This document shows positions 1-9,672 of a DNA stretch of 64,000 bases, in pieces. A program made the translations under genes and the position numbers. The notes below the pieces were generated by a model that did no database searches, was not told where the DNA came from, and worked only from the letters and a program-made list of their open reading frames with translations. How positions within the stretch are numbered: the first letter of the stretch is position 1; each line of letters begins with the position of its first letter. The stretch is from Luteimonas aquatica (lineage in GTDB: Bacteria > Pseudomonadota > Gammaproteobacteria > Xanthomonadales > Xanthomonadaceae): positions 880,642-944,641 of the forward strand of contig NZ_JALBFU010000001.1 of assembly GCF_022662575.1 (NCBI RefSeq), written 5' to 3'.

Positions 1-107
1 TGTCCTCGTCCAAGGACCGCATCGAGCAGGCCAAACAGGACTGGCGCGACGGCCGCTTCGGCAAGATCGCCGGCGACGACGAGTTCATCCCGCTACCGGA
101 TCGCTGA
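1..107 (+). CDS. pirin family protein, C-terminal end only
   Basis: Only the last 34 codons are inside the window; the gene starts upstream of base 1. Read in the frame that ends at the TGA at 105-107, the peptide contains KDRIEQAKQDWRDGRFGKI followed by GDDEFIPLPDR. This is the typical ending of the pirin C-terminal cupin domain (helix ERIEQAKxDW, then EFIPLP). Pirins are cupin-fold proteins; several bacterial members act as quercetinases or redox sensors, but the specific role here cannot be told from the tail. The next gene, the lipase effector, converges on it with about 40 bases between the stop codons, so the two genes are not an operon. The family call rests on the tail motif alone. 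Confidence 0.75.
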   Translation, partial: SSSKDRIEQAKQDWRDGRFGKIAGDDEFIPLPDR

Positions 108-148
108 GACCCCCGCCACGGCGCCGCGCGCCGTGGCGGGGACGGCGG

Positions 149-1378
149 TCAGACCGCCAGCGTCTGCCGCTGTTCGCGCTCGGGCTGCGCTTGCGCGGCA
201 GGCAGCTGCGCCAGCTGTGCGGCGCTCTGCTCCATCGGCTGGGTGCGCGCCTGCTCGGCGTCGACCAGCACGCGGCGGTGCCCCGGATCGCGCAGGTCGC
301 CCTCGATCAGGAAGAAGCCGCTGCCGCTGCGGTCGGGCACCAGGTGGTCGATCTGCTCCAGGCCGCCTTTCCTCGCCGCCAGCGCCGCGCTGGCGGCGGT
401 GTTGTGCATGTCCCGCTCGCCCTGCAGGCCGAGCGCCGCGGCGTCGGTGTTGCGCAGGCCCTGCAGCGACTGGTCGAACAGGGCGAAGCCGGGATGCGCC
501 GGATTGTCGAGCGGCGGCGCGGCGGGCGCGGGCGCGCCCTCGCCGGCGATGCGCATCCTGCCCTCGCCGCTCACCCATTCCGGGTGCGCCTGGGTCATGC
601 CGGCGATCACCGCGTCGATGTAATGGTTCTTGACGTCGTGCTTGAGGTCGCTGATCGGATTGATGCGCTGCCAGAAGCTTTGCGGGTTCGGGTCGGGCAG
701 CTCGATCTTGTGCCCGATCGCGTCCGGCATCGCCCATTTCAGCGGGATGCTGTGCTCCTGCAGGTCGGTAAGGATCTCGTTCTTCACCGCGTAGCGGCGG
801 ATCTGGCCTTCCTCGGCGTAGGCTTTCACCGCATCCGGATCCAGCCCCAGGCGGCGGATGGTGTTGTCGTGCAGGCCGGAGCCGTTGAAGGTGACCGCGG
901 GAATACCGCTGGCCACCGAAGCGGCCGTGGCCAGGCCGCCGCCGAGCGAATGCCCGGTGATCACCACCTGGTCGCCGAAGGCGGCGCGCGCTTCCTTGCC
1001 CAGGGCCATGGCCTGGTTGTACTGCGCGTCCTCGAAGCCCAGCCCCTGCCGGAAATTGGTCAGCCAGTCCTTGCCCTCGTCGGTGCCGGAGAACGCCAGC
1101 ACGTAATGGCCCTTGCCGTCGCCGTAGATCAGCGAGCGGAAACCGGAGTTCTCGTCCTGCAGCTTGCTCGGGTCGATGCCGGCGCCGGTCAGCTCCTCGT
1201 CGCTCAGCACGCTCCAGCCGTCGACATTGGACGGACGGTCGCGTCCGTAGTGATCGTCGTAGAGGTCGGCCATCAGCCGCGCGAGCGTCAGGTCGACCGG
1301 CCGGGCGTCCTGGCCGCGCACCTGCGAGGCGAACGAGGGCCCGTCCGCGGGCATGGCGATGCTGTCTTGCTGGCTCAT
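149..1378 (-). CDS. T4SS lipase effector (class 3 lipase fold + XVIPCD)
   Basis: Predicted antibacterial lipase or phospholipase, 409 aa, delivered by the X-T4SS. Residues 30-250 look like an alpha/beta hydrolase of the lipase class 3 type: AFSGTDEGKDW (95-105) is the oxyanion strand and GHSLGGG (142-148) is the nucleophile elbow with Ser144. There is no signal peptide, as expected for a cytoplasm-to-target effector. A Pro/Ala linker follows, then a divergent XVIPCD at about 289-409 (starts DNPAHP; contains GGLEQIDHLVPDRSG; ends in a Gln-rich tail). XVIPCD is the domain that VirD4 binds. The ATG is preceded by AAGGGGAAA. It lies 76 bases downstream of the ankyrin lipoprotein gene on the same strand, so the two are probably cotranscribed as antidote then toxin. 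The lipase fold and XVIPCD are read from motifs; the lipid substrate is unknown. Confidence 0.85.
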   Translation of the reverse strand: MSQQDSIAMPADGPSFASQVRGQDARPVDLTLARLMADLYDDHYGRDRPSNVDGWSVLSDEELTGAGIDPSKLQDENSGFRSLIYGDGKGHYVLAFSGTDEGKDWLTNFRQGLGFEDAQYNQAMALGKEARAAFGDQVVITGHSLGGGLATAASVASGIPAVTFNGSGLHDNTIRRLGLDPDAVKAYAEEGQIRRYAVKNEILTDLQEHSIPLKWAMPDAIGHKIELPDPNPQSFWQRINPISDLKHDVKNHYIDAVIAGMTQAHPEWVSGEGRMRIAGEGAPAPAAPPLDNPAHPGFALFDQSLQGLRNTDAAALGLQGERDMHNTAASAALAARKGGLEQIDHLVPDRSGSGFFLIEGDLRDPGHRRVLVDAEQARTQPMEQSAAQLAQLPAAQAQPEREQRQTLAV

Positions 1379-1454
1379 CCTGATTTCCCCTTATGTCCTT
1401 GCGTTGTCGAGAAGAAAATCATCACTGCCGGCGGCCGGGCGGCCGCCGGAAGCA

Positions 1455-2207
1455 TCAGCCCCCTTCCACCGTGATGCCGTGTTCGCGCAGCCAGGCCCGT
1501 ACGGCCTCGCGATCGCGCCGGCTCTCGTCCGTGAGCAGGTTGACGGGGGTCATGTCGAGGTAGCGCTGGAACGTGGCGCCTTGCGCGTTGCGCGCGGCCG
1601 GGTCGGCGCCGGCCCGGAGCAGTTCGAGCGCGTGCCCGGATTCGTTGATCTTGCCGGCCACGTGCAGCGGCGTGTTGCCCAGGCGGTCGGCGCGATTGGG
1701 ATCGGCGCCGGCGGCCAGCAGCGCCTTGAACTGGAGGGGACGCTCGCCCATCAGCGCGGTGCTCAGCGGCGTGGCGCCGGTCTGGCCATGCGGCGTGTCG
1801 GGGTTGGCGCCGTGCGCCAGCAGCGTCTGCAGGTAGATGGGATCCTTGGCCATCGCGGCCAGGTGCACCGCGTTGCTGCCGTCGATGCCCGGCTCGGCGG
1901 GATCGGCGCCCGCGACGAGCAGCGCGTTCAGGCCCTTCGGGCTCTGGTTGAGGATGGCCCACTCCAGCAGCGTGACGTTCTTGTCGCCGTGGGCGCGCAG
2001 GTCGGCGCCCTGGGCCAGGCGCTGCACGCGCGCGGCATCGCCCTCGGCGACCGCTTCGGCCAGCTCGGCGGCCCGCGGGTCGGCGAAGACCTGGTGAACA
2101 TCGACTTCCGACATCTTCGACTCCTCCTGAGCACAGCCCGAAGCGGCCAGCAACGCCAGCATCATCAGCATGGTCGTTGGCAAGGGACGACACGGATGGC
2201 AGGCCAT
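1455..2207 (-). CDS. ankyrin-repeat lipoprotein, probable immunity protein for the lipase effector
   Basis: Lipoprotein of 250 aa. The chosen ATG gives a signal peptide with lipobox AASGC and acylated Cys25; a later ATG at 2171 would leave a shorter signal, and an in-frame upstream ATG at 2300 would disrupt it. Residues 55-215 hold about four ankyrin repeats, seen as repeated units such as LLVAGADPAEPGIDGSNAVHL, TLLAHGANPDT and GNTPLHVAG. Ankyrin-repeat and similar solenoid lipoproteins are known partners of secreted lipases in toxin-antitoxin pairs. Position directly upstream of the lipase effector, on the same strand and with a periplasmic address, supports an immunity role against a toxin that enters the periplasm. 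The immunity function is inferred from context; the lipobox and repeats are seen directly. Confidence 0.8.
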   Translation of the reverse strand: MACHPCRPLPTTMLMMLALLAASGCAQEESKMSEVDVHQVFADPRAAELAEAVAEGDAARVQRLAQGADLRAHGDKNVTLLEWAILNQSPKGLNALLVAGADPAEPGIDGSNAVHLAAMAKDPIYLQTLLAHGANPDTPHGQTGATPLSTALMGERPLQFKALLAAGADPNRADRLGNTPLHVAGKINESGHALELLRAGADPAARNAQGATFQRYLDMTPVNLLTDESRRDREAVRAWLREHGITVEGG

Positions 2208-2286
2208 GGCCGCTCGCTCTTGCTCCCCGCGCAGCCTCCTGCCGCGACGTCCCGAGCATAACAGGATTCCGCGGATGCGCGCCAAT

Positions 2287-2314
2287 GTGACGTCCTTCAC
2301 ATAACAGCTACAAT
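2287..2314 (+). promoter_or_regulatory. candidate sigma-70 promoter of aqpZ
   Basis: GTGACG (2287-2292) as -35 and TACAAT (2309-2314) as -10, separated by 16 bases, about 75 bases before the aqpZ start. It lies in the only gap between the divergent ankyrin lipoprotein and aqpZ genes. Sequence match only. Confidence 0.4.
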
Positions 2315-2389
2315 CCTCGCACTAGCTTGCTTGGGTTTCGCATCGGCCGCCTTGCGGCCTCCTTCCACATTTCCACGGGGACATCTGCG

Positions 2390-3106
2390 ATGCAATTGAC
2401 GAAACGGTTGGCGGCCGAGTTCCTCGGCACCTTCTGGCTGGTGCTGGGCGGCTGCGGCAGCGCGGTGCTGGCCGCGAAATTCGGCGGCGACGGCAATCCG
2501 CTCGGCATTGGCCTGCTCGGCGTGTCGCTGGCCTTCGGCCTGACGGTGCTCACCGGCGCCTACGCCTTCGGCCACATCTCCGGCGGCCACTTCAATCCCG
2601 CCGTCAGCTTCGGCCTGTGGGCCGGCGGACGCTTCCCGCTCAAGGACCTGGTGCCGTACATCGTGGCCCAGGTGCTCGGCGCCATCGTCGCGGCCTGGGT
2701 GCTGTACCAGATCGCCAGCGGCACCGGCGGCTTCTCCATCGACCCGACCTCGGCCGGCGCCTTCGCCACCAACGGCGTGGGCGCGTTCTCGCCGGGCGGC
2801 TATTCGCCCGCGGCCGGCTTCCTCACCGAGGTGGTGCTGACGGCGGTGTTCCTGATCGTGATCATGGGCGCCACCCATGCCCGCGCGCCGGCCGGCTTCG
2901 CGCCGATCGCGATCGGCCTGGGCCTGACCCTGATCCACCTGATCAGCATCCCGGTGACCAACACCTCGGTGAATCCGGCCCGCTCCACCGGCGTGGCGGT
3001 GATCGTCGGCGGCGCGGCGGTCCAGCAGCTGTGGCTGTTCTGGGTGGCGCCGATCCTCGGCGGCCTGATCGGCGGCATCATCTACCGCTGGCTGGGACGC
3101 GACTGA
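2390..3106 (+). CDS. aqpZ: aquaporin Z
   Basis: Inner-membrane water channel, 238 aa, close in length to the E. coli family member. It starts [20 protein letters not shown], the typical first helix, and I chose this ATG because ACGGGGACA precedes it; an ATG 63 bases upstream adds residues unlike the family. Both pore half-helices are present: [11 protein letters not shown] and [10 protein letters not shown], each with the Asn-Pro-Ala signature. The segment [19 protein letters not shown] carries the His, Thr and Arg expected in the narrow water-selective filter, which favours aquaporin over glycerol facilitator. Six hydrophobic helices can be followed. It is monocistronic: dapE converges from the right with a shared hairpin terminator between them. 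Confidence 0.95.
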   Translation: MQLTKRLAAEFLGTFWLVLGGCGSAVLAAKFGGDGNPLGIGLLGVSLAFGLTVLTGAYAFGHISGGHFNPAVSFGLWAGGRFPLKDLVPYIVAQVLGAIVAAWVLYQIASGTGGFSIDPTSAGAFATNGVGAFSPGGYSPAAGFLTEVVLTAVFLIVIMGATHARAPAGFAPIAIGLGLTLIHLISIPVTNTSVNPARSTGVAVIVGGAAVQQLWLFWVAPILGGLIGGIIYRWLGRD

Positions 3107-3129
3107 GCGCTGCCGCATTCGCGGTCGAA

Positions 3130-3158
3130 CGAAGGCGCGGACCGGTTCCGCGCCTTCG
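3130..3158. terminator. bidirectional hairpin terminator between aqpZ and dapE
   Basis: Inverted repeat CGAAGGCGCGG (3130-3140) and CCGCGCCTTCG (3148-3158) with a 7-base loop, followed on the plus strand by TCTT. It lies between two converging genes and can serve both. The T-run is short. Confidence 0.6.
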
Positions 3159-3197
3159 TCTTGATGGGGCAGCCGAAGACCGCGCTTGCGCGGACGG

Positions 3198-4325
3198 CTA
3201 GTCCAGCAGCTTGCGGATCAGATCCAAGTACAGGTCCGGCAGCGCTTCCAGGTCGGCCACGGCGACGTGCTCGTCGACCTTGTGGATGCTGGCGTTGACC
3301 GGCCCGACCTCGATGCACTGCGCGCCCAGCGGCGCGATGAAGCGCGCATCCGAGGTGCCGCCACCGGTGCTCTCCTCCGGCGCGCCGCCGGCGTATCGCG
3401 CCAGCACGTCGCGCGCGGCCGCGCGCAGTGGGCCCTCCGGCGTGTAGAACGGCTCGCCGCCGCGATGCCAACGGACGGCGTAGTCCAGCTTGTGCGCGCG
3501 CAGGACCGCCTCGCATTCGGCTTCCAGCCGCGGCGCGTCCCAGCGCGGGTTGTAGCGCAGGTTGAACAGCACCTGCAGCTCGCCGGGAATCACGTTGTTG
3601 GCGCCGGTGCCGGCATGGACGTTGCTGATCTGCAGGCTGGTCGGCGGAAACGTTTCGTAGCCCTCGTCCCAGCGGCGCGCGGCCAGCTCGGCCAGCGCCG
3701 GCAGCGCCTCGTGGATCGGATTGCGCGCCTTCTCGGGATAGGCGACGTGGCCCTGGACGCCCTTCACAGTCAGCGTCGCCGACAGCGTGCCGCGGCGTCC
3801 CACGCGCAGCAGGTCGCCGAGCCGCGCCTTCGAGGACGGCTCGCCGGTAATGCACCAGTCGATGCGCTCGCCGCGCTCGCGGAAGGTCTCGGCCACGCGG
3901 CGCACGCCGTCGATGGCATCGCCCTCCTCGTCCGAGGTGAGCAGCAGCGCCACCGTGCCCGGATGGTCCGGCCGCTCCGCCACGAAGCGTTCCAGCGCCA
4001 CCACGAAGGCGGCCACGCTGCCCTTCATGTCGGCCGCGCCGCGGCCGTACAGCACGCCGTCGCGGATCTCCGGGGCAAAGGGGTCGCTGGTCCAGGCCTC
4101 GCGCGGCCCGGACGGCACCACGTCGGTGTGCCCGAGCAGCACCAGCACCGGCCCGCCGCTGCCGTGCGTGGCCCAGAGATTGTCGACCTCGCCGTAGCGC
4201 AGGCGCTCGCAGGCGAAGCCGGCGCGTTGCAGGCGCTCGGCGAGCAGCGCCTGGCATCCGGCGTCCTCGGGCGTCACCGAGGCGCGCGCGATGAGGCTGC
4301 AGGCCAGCTGCAGGACGTCGGTCAT
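3198..4325 (-). CDS. dapE: succinyl-diaminopimelate desuccinylase
   Basis: Di-zinc M20-family hydrolase of 375 aa that removes succinate from N-succinyl-LL-diaminopimelate in lysine and peptidoglycan precursor synthesis. Metal-binding signatures are visible: GHTDVVP with His66 and Asp68, GRGAADMKG with Asp99, and the catalytic Glu pair in TSDEEGDA (133-134). Later, GGGTSDARF and a His in the C-terminal SIHKVDEHV segment complete the dapE pattern. The dimerisation domain lies in the middle. Length fits the family. The ArsC-like gene is 19 bases upstream and dapD is just beyond it, so three minus-strand genes form a run in which dapD and dapE catalyse steps of the same succinylase pathway. Confidence 0.95.
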   Translation of the reverse strand: MTDVLQLACSLIARASVTPEDAGCQALLAERLQRAGFACERLRYGEVDNLWATHGSGGPVLVLLGHTDVVPSGPREAWTSDPFAPEIRDGVLYGRGAADMKGSVAAFVVALERFVAERPDHPGTVALLLTSDEEGDAIDGVRRVAETFRERGERIDWCITGEPSSKARLGDLLRVGRRGTLSATLTVKGVQGHVAYPEKARNPIHEALPALAELAARRWDEGYETFPPTSLQISNVHAGTGANNVIPGELQVLFNLRYNPRWDAPRLEAECEAVLRAHKLDYAVRWHRGGEPFYTPEGPLRAAARDVLARYAGGAPEESTGGGTSDARFIAPLGAQCIEVGPVNASIHKVDEHVAVADLEALPDLYLDLIRKLLD

Positions 4326-4344
4326 GGCGATGTCCGGTGCGCGC

Positions 4345-4698
4345 TCAAAGGCCGAACCGCTTCTTGAAGTCGTTGTCGCTGAAGCCCTGCGTGACCGTGC
4401 CGTCGTCGGTCACCACCACCGGACGGCGGATCAGCTGCGGGTACTCGCGCAGCAGCAGCTTCCACTCGGCCTCGGAACCGGGCGTCTTGCGGCCCTCGGG
4501 CAGCTGCCGCCAGGTCGTGGAGGACTTGTTGACCAGCGTATCGAATCCCCCGGCCTGGCGCGCCCACTCCACCAGCGTATCCGGCGTGGGCTTGTGGTCG
4601 CGGTAGTCCACGAAGGTATAGGCGACGCCGAAGCGGTCCAGCCATTTCGTCGCCTTCTTGCAGGTGTCGCAATTCTTCAGGCCGTACAGCGTGGTCAT
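4345..4698 (-). CDS. ArsC/Spx-family thioredoxin-fold protein (YffB-like)
   Basis: Small thioredoxin-fold protein, 117 aa. It begins [20 protein letters not shown] with a CxxC pair (Cys10, Cys13) at the usual ArsC/Spx position. [11 protein letters not shown], near the end, is the conserved cis-Pro region of this family. In many gammaproteobacteria a YffB-type gene precedes dapE directly, and the same is true here (19 bases apart). The exact function of YffB-like proteins is not settled; a glutathione-dependent reductase role has been proposed. There is no ars operon context, so arsenate reduction is not implied. A strong family call, a weak functional one. Confidence 0.88.
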   Translation of the reverse strand: MTTLYGLKNCDTCKKATKWLDRFGVAYTFVDYRDHKPTPDTLVEWARQAGGFDTLVNKSSTTWRQLPEGRKTPGSEAEWKLLLREYPQLIRRPVVVTDDGTVTQGFSDNDFKKRFGL

Positions 4699-4837
4699 TC
4701 TCTGTTTCCCATCTTCGGAGCGTCCATGCCGCCATCCATGGCGGCGCGGCGCAGGCTTCGGGTCGTCCGGTCAGGCCGCGAACCGCGCCGGCGGCGCGGT
4801 TCTCCCTGGCCGGCCGTTGGCCGCGTGACGCGGTGCG

Positions 4838-5749
4838 TCAAGCGGCCAACCCGCGCAGCAGATCGTTCACCGACGTCTTGGCGCGCGTCTTGGCATCGAC
4901 CTGCTTGACGATCACCGCGCAGTACAGCGAGTGGGTGCCGTCCTGCGCCGGCAGCGAACCCGCCACCACCACGCTGCCCGGCGGCACGACGCCATAGGAG
5001 ATCTCCTTGGTGGCGCGGTTGTAGATGCGGGTCGACTGCCCCAGGAACACGCCCATGCCGATCACGCTGTGGTGGCCGACGATCACGCCCTCCACCACCT
5101 CGGACCGGGCGCCGATGAAGCAGTGGTCCTCGATGATGGTCGGCGTGGCCTGCAGCGGCTCGAGCACGCCGCCGATGCCGGCGCCGCCGGAGATGTGGCA
5201 GTGCTTGCCCACCTGCGCGCAGGAGCCGACCGTCGCCCAGGTGTCGACCATGGTGCCCGCGCCGACATGCGCGCCGATGTTGACGAAGCTCGGCATCAGC
5301 ACCACGTCCTTGCCGATGTGCGCGCCGCGCCGCGTCACCGCGCCGGGCACCACGCGCACGCCGAGCTTGCGGAAGGCCGGCTCGTCGAAGCCGGCGAAGC
5401 GCGCCGGGATCTTGTCCCAGAACGGCGCCGGATCGGCCTCGACGACTTCCATCTCCTGGGTGCGGAAGTACAGCAGCACCGCCTTCTTCAGCCACTCGTT
5501 GACGCTCCAGCCGCCCTTGCCGTCCGGCTCGGCGACGCGGAACTCGCCGTTCTCCAGGCCGTCGATCACCCGTTCCACCGTCGGCCGCGTGGAGCCGTCG
5601 ATCTCGTCGGGGGTGAGCATCGTGCGCCGCTCCCAGGCGCTTTCGATCATGAACTTCAGCTCGTCGACGCCCGGCGCCTTGGGTTCGGCCTTCTTCCTGG
5701 CCGTCTTCTTCTTCGCGGAGGCCGGCGTGGCCTTCTTTGCGGGACTCAT
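4838..5749 (-). CDS. dapD: 2,3,4,5-tetrahydropyridine-2,6-dicarboxylate N-succinyltransferase
   Basis: Left-handed beta-helix acyltransferase of 303 aa that succinylates tetrahydrodipicolinate with succinyl-CoA in the lysine/DAP pathway. Hexapeptide repeats run from about residue 140 to 250 ([40 protein letters not shown]). The last segment [16 protein letters not shown] matches the family end. A Lys/Ala-rich extension ([20 protein letters not shown]) precedes the usual start at about residue 28; it is unusual and could be a low-complexity addition. The ATG overlaps the glnD stop as ATGA, which indicates translational coupling and explains why no Shine-Dalgarno sequence is seen. Between its stop and the ArsC-like gene lie about 140 bases without a gene. 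Confidence 0.95.
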   Translation of the reverse strand: MSPAKKATPASAKKKTARKKAEPKAPGVDELKFMIESAWERRTMLTPDEIDGSTRPTVERVIDGLENGEFRVAEPDGKGGWSVNEWLKKAVLLYFRTQEMEVVEADPAPFWDKIPARFAGFDEPAFRKLGVRVVPGAVTRRGAHIGKDVVLMPSFVNIGAHVGAGTMVDTWATVGSCAQVGKHCHISGGAGIGGVLEPLQATPTIIEDHCFIGARSEVVEGVIVGHHSVIGMGVFLGQSTRIYNRATKEISYGVVPPGSVVVAGSLPAQDGTHSLYCAVIVKQVDAKTRAKTSVNDLLRGLAA

Positions 5750-8400
5750 GGGGGGGATTCTCCGTCGATGTGAACGAGCAATGCGGTGTGCAGGGCCGCG
5801 CAGGCGGTTTCGTCCAGCGCGCGGTTGCCGGTGTCGCTGATGCGGAACACGTCCTCGGCGCGTTCGCCGAACGTGGCGATGCGCGCGTCGTGCACGCGCA
5901 CGCGCTGGCTGCGCAGGGCGTGGGCGATATCGGCCAACAGGCCCGGACGGTCGTTGCAGATCAGGCTGAGCACGGTGTTGCGGCCGTCGACGGCGGCGTC
6001 GAAGCTGATCCGCGGCGCGAGGCGGAAATGCCGCAGGTGGCGCGGCTGCGCGCGGCGCGCCGGCTGGATGCGCTCCAGCGGACCGTCGAGCGCCTCGCGC
6101 AGCCGGCGTTCGATCGCGCCCAGGTCGGGCGCGACGCGCGTGTCGCTCGGCAGCACCTGGAAATTGTCGAAGATGGTCTCGCCCGGCCCGTCCAGGGCGC
6201 GCGCCTGCTGGATGGCCAGGCCGAGGCGGTCGAGCGTGATGACGATCGCCGCGAACAGGCCGTCGCGGTCGGGCGAGTGCACGAACACTTCCAGGGCGTG
6301 GTCGCCGGCGGCCAGCGAGCGCACCGCCACCGCGGCCTGGCCGGGTCGGCAGCCGCGCAGTGCCAGCGCCTGCCAGGCGATCTGGTCGGGACGCGCGCGC
6401 AGGAAGCTGTATTCGGGAAACCGCCGGAACAGCGCGTCGATCTCCTGGAAGCCGACCTGCTGCAGCGCCAGCAGGCGGCGCGTCTCGGCGCGCGTCTCCT
6501 CGATGCGCTCGGCGGCGGCCACCGGATGCTCCAGCCCCTGGCGCAGGGCCAGCCGGGTGGAAATGCGCAGGTCGGCCAGCAGGCGATCCTTCCAGGCGTT
6601 CCACAGCTTGGGCGAGGTGCCGGCGATGTCGGCGCAGGTCAGCAGGTACAGGTAATCCAGCCGCTCGCGCTCGGCCACCTCGGCGGCGAAGCGATGGATC
6701 ACCGCCGGATCGGAGATGTCCTGCTTCTGCGCCGTCACCGACATCAGCAGGTGCTTGCGCACCAGCCACTCGACCAGCGCGGTATCGCTCTCGGACAGGC
6801 CGTGCGCCTGGCAGAACGCGCGCGCGTCGTCGGCGCCCAGCTCGGAATGGTCGCCGCCGCGCCCCTTGGCGATGTCGTGGAACAGGCCGGCGAGCAGCAG
6901 CAGTTCGGGCCGGCGCAGCGTCGGCCAGACCTCGTGCGCCATCGAGAAGCGCTCGTCGGCGCCTCCGGAGGAGAACGCGGCGAGGTTGCGCAGCACGGCC
7001 AGCGTGTGCTGGTCGACGGTGTAGACGTGGAACAGGTCGAACTGCATGCGCCCGGACACCTGCGCGAATGCCGGCAGCCAGCGCCCGAGCACGCCCAGCC
7101 GCGCCATGCGCTCGAGCGTCTTCACCGGCTGCGGGCCGCGCAACAGTGCCATGAACGCCTCGCGCGAGGCGGGCGCCGTCTGGTCGTAGGCCGGCAGCTT
7201 CGGCAGCGCCTCGGCCAGCGCGCGCGCCGTCTGCGAGTGCAGGCCGCGCAGGCCGTCGTGCGCGGCCCAGGCCGCGAACAGCGCGAACACCTCGTCGATG
7301 CGCTCGTGCGGCCAGTGCGCATCGCTGGCCGCAAGGTAATCGCGGCGCGACTCGAAGCGCGCGCCCGCAGGCAGCGTGTCCAGCGGCGTCGGCGCCGCGG
7401 CGCCGTCGAAATGCTCCTCGAAACGCTGCAGCAGGCGCTCGCTGATGCGGCGCACGATCGCCGCGCTGCGGTAGAAGCCCTGCATCATCTGTTCGACGCC
7501 GAGGTTCTGCGCGTCGTCGGCGTAGCCCAGGCGCGCGGCCAGCGCCTTCTGGTAGTCGAAGCCCAGGCGCTCCTCGTGGCGCCCGGCGATCAGGTGCAGG
7601 CCATAGCGCAGGCGGCCGTGATTGCGCCGCTCGCGCTCCAGCGCCGTGGCCTCGTCGGCGCCGAGGTGGCCGAGACCGATCAGCGGTTCGAGCTCACGCA
7701 CGCCGAAGCTGCGCAGCGCCATCCAGCCGAGCGTCTGCAGGTCGCGCAGACCGCCGGGCCCGTCCTTGAGGTTGGGCTCGAGATTGTCGGAAGTGTCGCC
7801 GAAACGGGCATGGCGCCTGCGCTGCTCCTCCACCTTGGCAAGGAAGAACTCGCGCGCCGGCCACGCCTTGTCGGGGGCGATGGCCTCGGCGAGCGCCGCG
7901 CGCTCGGCATCGCGCGCCGCCAGCGGGCGCGCTTCCAGCAACGCGGTGAGGACGGTCTGGTCGGCCGCCGCCTGCGTGCACTGCGCCAGCGAGCGCACGG
8001 CATGGCTGGCCTGCAGGCCGGCGTCCCAGAGCGAGGCGAAGAAGCGCGACAGGCGCTCGCCGCAGGCGTGCTGGACGCTTTCTTCGGCGAGCACCAGCAG
8101 ATCGATGTCCGACTGCGGAAACAGCTCGCCGCGCCCATATCCGCCGACCGCGAACAACGCCGGCAGGGCTTCGGCGCCGCTCTCGGCATGACGCTCGCCG
8201 CGCACGCAGCGCGCCCAGGCCTGGCGGATCAGCTCGTCCACGGCGCGCGCGCGCAGCGCCACCAGCCTTTCGACGCGCTCGCCCTGGTCGAAGCGCTTGG
8301 CCAGCCGCGCGTCGGTCTGGGCCAGCGCGGCGCGCGCCTGCTGCGCCCATTGCGTCTCCGCGCCCGTCGAGGCGGCCTCGTCGGAGACGTCGATGCTCAT
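5746..8400 (-). CDS. glnD: [protein-PII] uridylyltransferase / uridylyl-removing enzyme
   Basis: Nitrogen-status sensor of 884 aa that adds UMP to PII proteins when glutamine is low and removes it when glutamine is high. Domains in order: nucleotidyltransferase with [15 protein letters not shown] (86-100), whose Asp pair binds metal; a helical linker; an HD phosphohydrolase domain with [15 protein letters not shown] near residue 505-520; and two C-terminal ACT domains (about 700-780 and 805-884) that bind glutamine. Full family length. It lies between map, 45 bases upstream on the same strand, and dapD, which overlaps its stop by four bases. map-glnD-dapD is a common gammaproteobacterial order. 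Confidence 0.96.
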   Translation of the reverse strand: MSIDVSDEAASTGAETQWAQQARAALAQTDARLAKRFDQGERVERLVALRARAVDELIRQAWARCVRGERHAESGAEALPALFAVGGYGRGELFPQSDIDLLVLAEESVQHACGERLSRFFASLWDAGLQASHAVRSLAQCTQAAADQTVLTALLEARPLAARDAERAALAEAIAPDKAWPAREFFLAKVEEQRRRHARFGDTSDNLEPNLKDGPGGLRDLQTLGWMALRSFGVRELEPLIGLGHLGADEATALERERRNHGRLRYGLHLIAGRHEERLGFDYQKALAARLGYADDAQNLGVEQMMQGFYRSAAIVRRISERLLQRFEEHFDGAAAPTPLDTLPAGARFESRRDYLAASDAHWPHERIDEVFALFAAWAAHDGLRGLHSQTARALAEALPKLPAYDQTAPASREAFMALLRGPQPVKTLERMARLGVLGRWLPAFAQVSGRMQFDLFHVYTVDQHTLAVLRNLAAFSSGGADERFSMAHEVWPTLRRPELLLLAGLFHDIAKGRGGDHSELGADDARAFCQAHGLSESDTALVEWLVRKHLLMSVTAQKQDISDPAVIHRFAAEVAERERLDYLYLLTCADIAGTSPKLWNAWKDRLLADLRISTRLALRQGLEHPVAAAERIEETRAETRRLLALQQVGFQEIDALFRRFPEYSFLRARPDQIAWQALALRGCRPGQAAVAVRSLAAGDHALEVFVHSPDRDGLFAAIVITLDRLGLAIQQARALDGPGETIFDNFQVLPSDTRVAPDLGAIERRLREALDGPLERIQPARRAQPRHLRHFRLAPRISFDAAVDGRNTVLSLICNDRPGLLADIAHALRSQRVRVHDARIATFGERAEDVFRISDTGNRALDETACAALHTALLVHIDGESPP

Positions 8401-8445
8401 GCCGTCCGGACGCCGGCGCGCCGGCGCGCCGGGACGGCGCCGCCG

Positions 8446-9222
8446 TCAAAGGTCATTGTCGTCGCCCGGCAGCCGGGTGAGGATCTCCACGCCAGTCTCG
8501 GTCACCGCCACGGTGTGTTCCCACTGCGCCGACAGCTTGCGGTCCTTGGTGACCACCGTCCAGCCGTCGGGCAGCACCTTGGTATAGCGCGACCCCTCGT
8601 TGATCATCGGCTCGATCGTGAAGGTCATGCCCGGGCGCAGCACCACGCCGTCGCCCGGACGGCCGTAGTGCAGCACCTGCGGCTCGTCGTGGTAGACCTT
8701 GCCGATGCCGTGGCCGCAATACTCGCGCACCACGCTGAAACGCTCGCCCTCGGCGTAGCTCTGGATGGCATGGCCGACGTCGCCGAGCGTGGCGCCCGGC
8801 TTCACCGCGCGGATGCCGCGGAACATCGCCTCGCGCGTCACCTCCACCAGCCGCTTGGCCATCACCGACGGGGTGCCGACGTAGTACATGCGGCTGCTGT
8901 CGCCGTGCCAGCCGTCCTTGATGACGGTGACGTCGATGTTGACGATGTCGCCCTCGCGCAGCACCTTCGACTCGTTCGGGATGCCGTGGCAGATGACGTT
9001 GTTGACCGAGGTGCAGATGGTCTTCGGGTAGCCCCGGTAGCCCACGTTGGCGGGGATCGCCTGCTGCACGTTGACGATGTGGTCGTGGCAGATGCGGTCC
9101 AGCGCCTCGGTGGTGACGCCGGGCTTCACGTGCGGGGCGACGATCTGCAGCACCTCGGCGGCCAGGCGGCCGGCGACGCGCATCTTCTCGATCTCGTCGG
9201 GGGTTTTCGATTGGATGGACAT
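8446..9222 (-). CDS. map: type I methionine aminopeptidase
   Basis: Removes the initiator Met from new proteins. 258 aa, the usual length of the short bacterial type I enzyme without an N-terminal extension. Di-metal ligands are recognised in sequence: Asp in VNIDVTVIKDGWHGDSSRM (two Asp), His in YCGHGIGKVYHDEP, Glu in MTFTIEPMIN, and the last Glu in VAVTETGVEILT. It starts MSIQSKTPDEIEKMRVAGR. In related bacteria map stands back to back with rpsB; here about 5.8 kb containing a pilus operon separates them. Confidence 0.96.
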   Translation of the reverse strand: MSIQSKTPDEIEKMRVAGRLAAEVLQIVAPHVKPGVTTEALDRICHDHIVNVQQAIPANVGYRGYPKTICTSVNNVICHGIPNESKVLREGDIVNIDVTVIKDGWHGDSSRMYYVGTPSVMAKRLVEVTREAMFRGIRAVKPGATLGDVGHAIQSYAEGERFSVVREYCGHGIGKVYHDEPQVLHYGRPGDGVVLRPGMTFTIEPMINEGSRYTKVLPDGWTVVTKDRKLSAQWEHTVAVTETGVEILTRLPGDDNDL

Positions 9223-9672
9223 GACGGGAATTATCGCCGATCGCGCGGCGCCTGAACGGAGGGCGCCTGCCGTAGCCGTCTGCAGCCGGCGCCCCGACCG
9301 AAACTGCGCGATCGGCGGAGGCAGCTGGATGCATCACGGCGGAGCAAATCATTAAAATTTTGTCAAAAAGTGACATCGGTCGAACGAACAGCCGGACCGC
9401 CCTGTCGCCCGGCAGCGCAGCGAGAATACCGGCACTCCGGCCCCTACCAGCAGCGTAAGCCCCGTTTCGCTTCAAAAAAATCAACGGCTTATGACGTTTG
9501 CGTCACCTTTTCTTGTCAAAATCTTCATGTTCGGTTTCAGACACTCCGTTCCTGAATTCGCCCCGGGTCGTGCTCACCGTCAATCGAAAGCCCTGGCATG
9601 CAACCTGCTTCGGTTTCGGTGGCCGGCAATCCCGCCTGGCTTGCACTTCGGTCCACGCTTCGGAGACTTTTC
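9223..9672. other. 450-base AT-richer gap between map and the pilus operon
   Basis: No credible gene is seen. The part from about 9345 to 9540 is clearly richer in A and T than its surroundings, with runs such as ATTAAAATTTTGTCAAAAAG and TTCAAAAAAATCAACGG. It must hold the promoters for map (minus) and for the pilus operon (plus). No single promoter pair stands out enough to call. The composition change fits a junction with acquired DNA. Confidence 0.5.

Noticed and set aside
4345-4698. Arsenate reductase for arsenic resistance
   Set aside because: Only the ArsC-like fold is present; no ars genes nearby and the dapE neighbourhood fits the YffB group.
5737-9255. Very long open frame on the plus strand opposite glnD and map
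   Set aside because: Shadow of GC-rich genes on the other strand: Arg/Gly/Ala/His-rich, no domain, and opposite well-known conserved genes.
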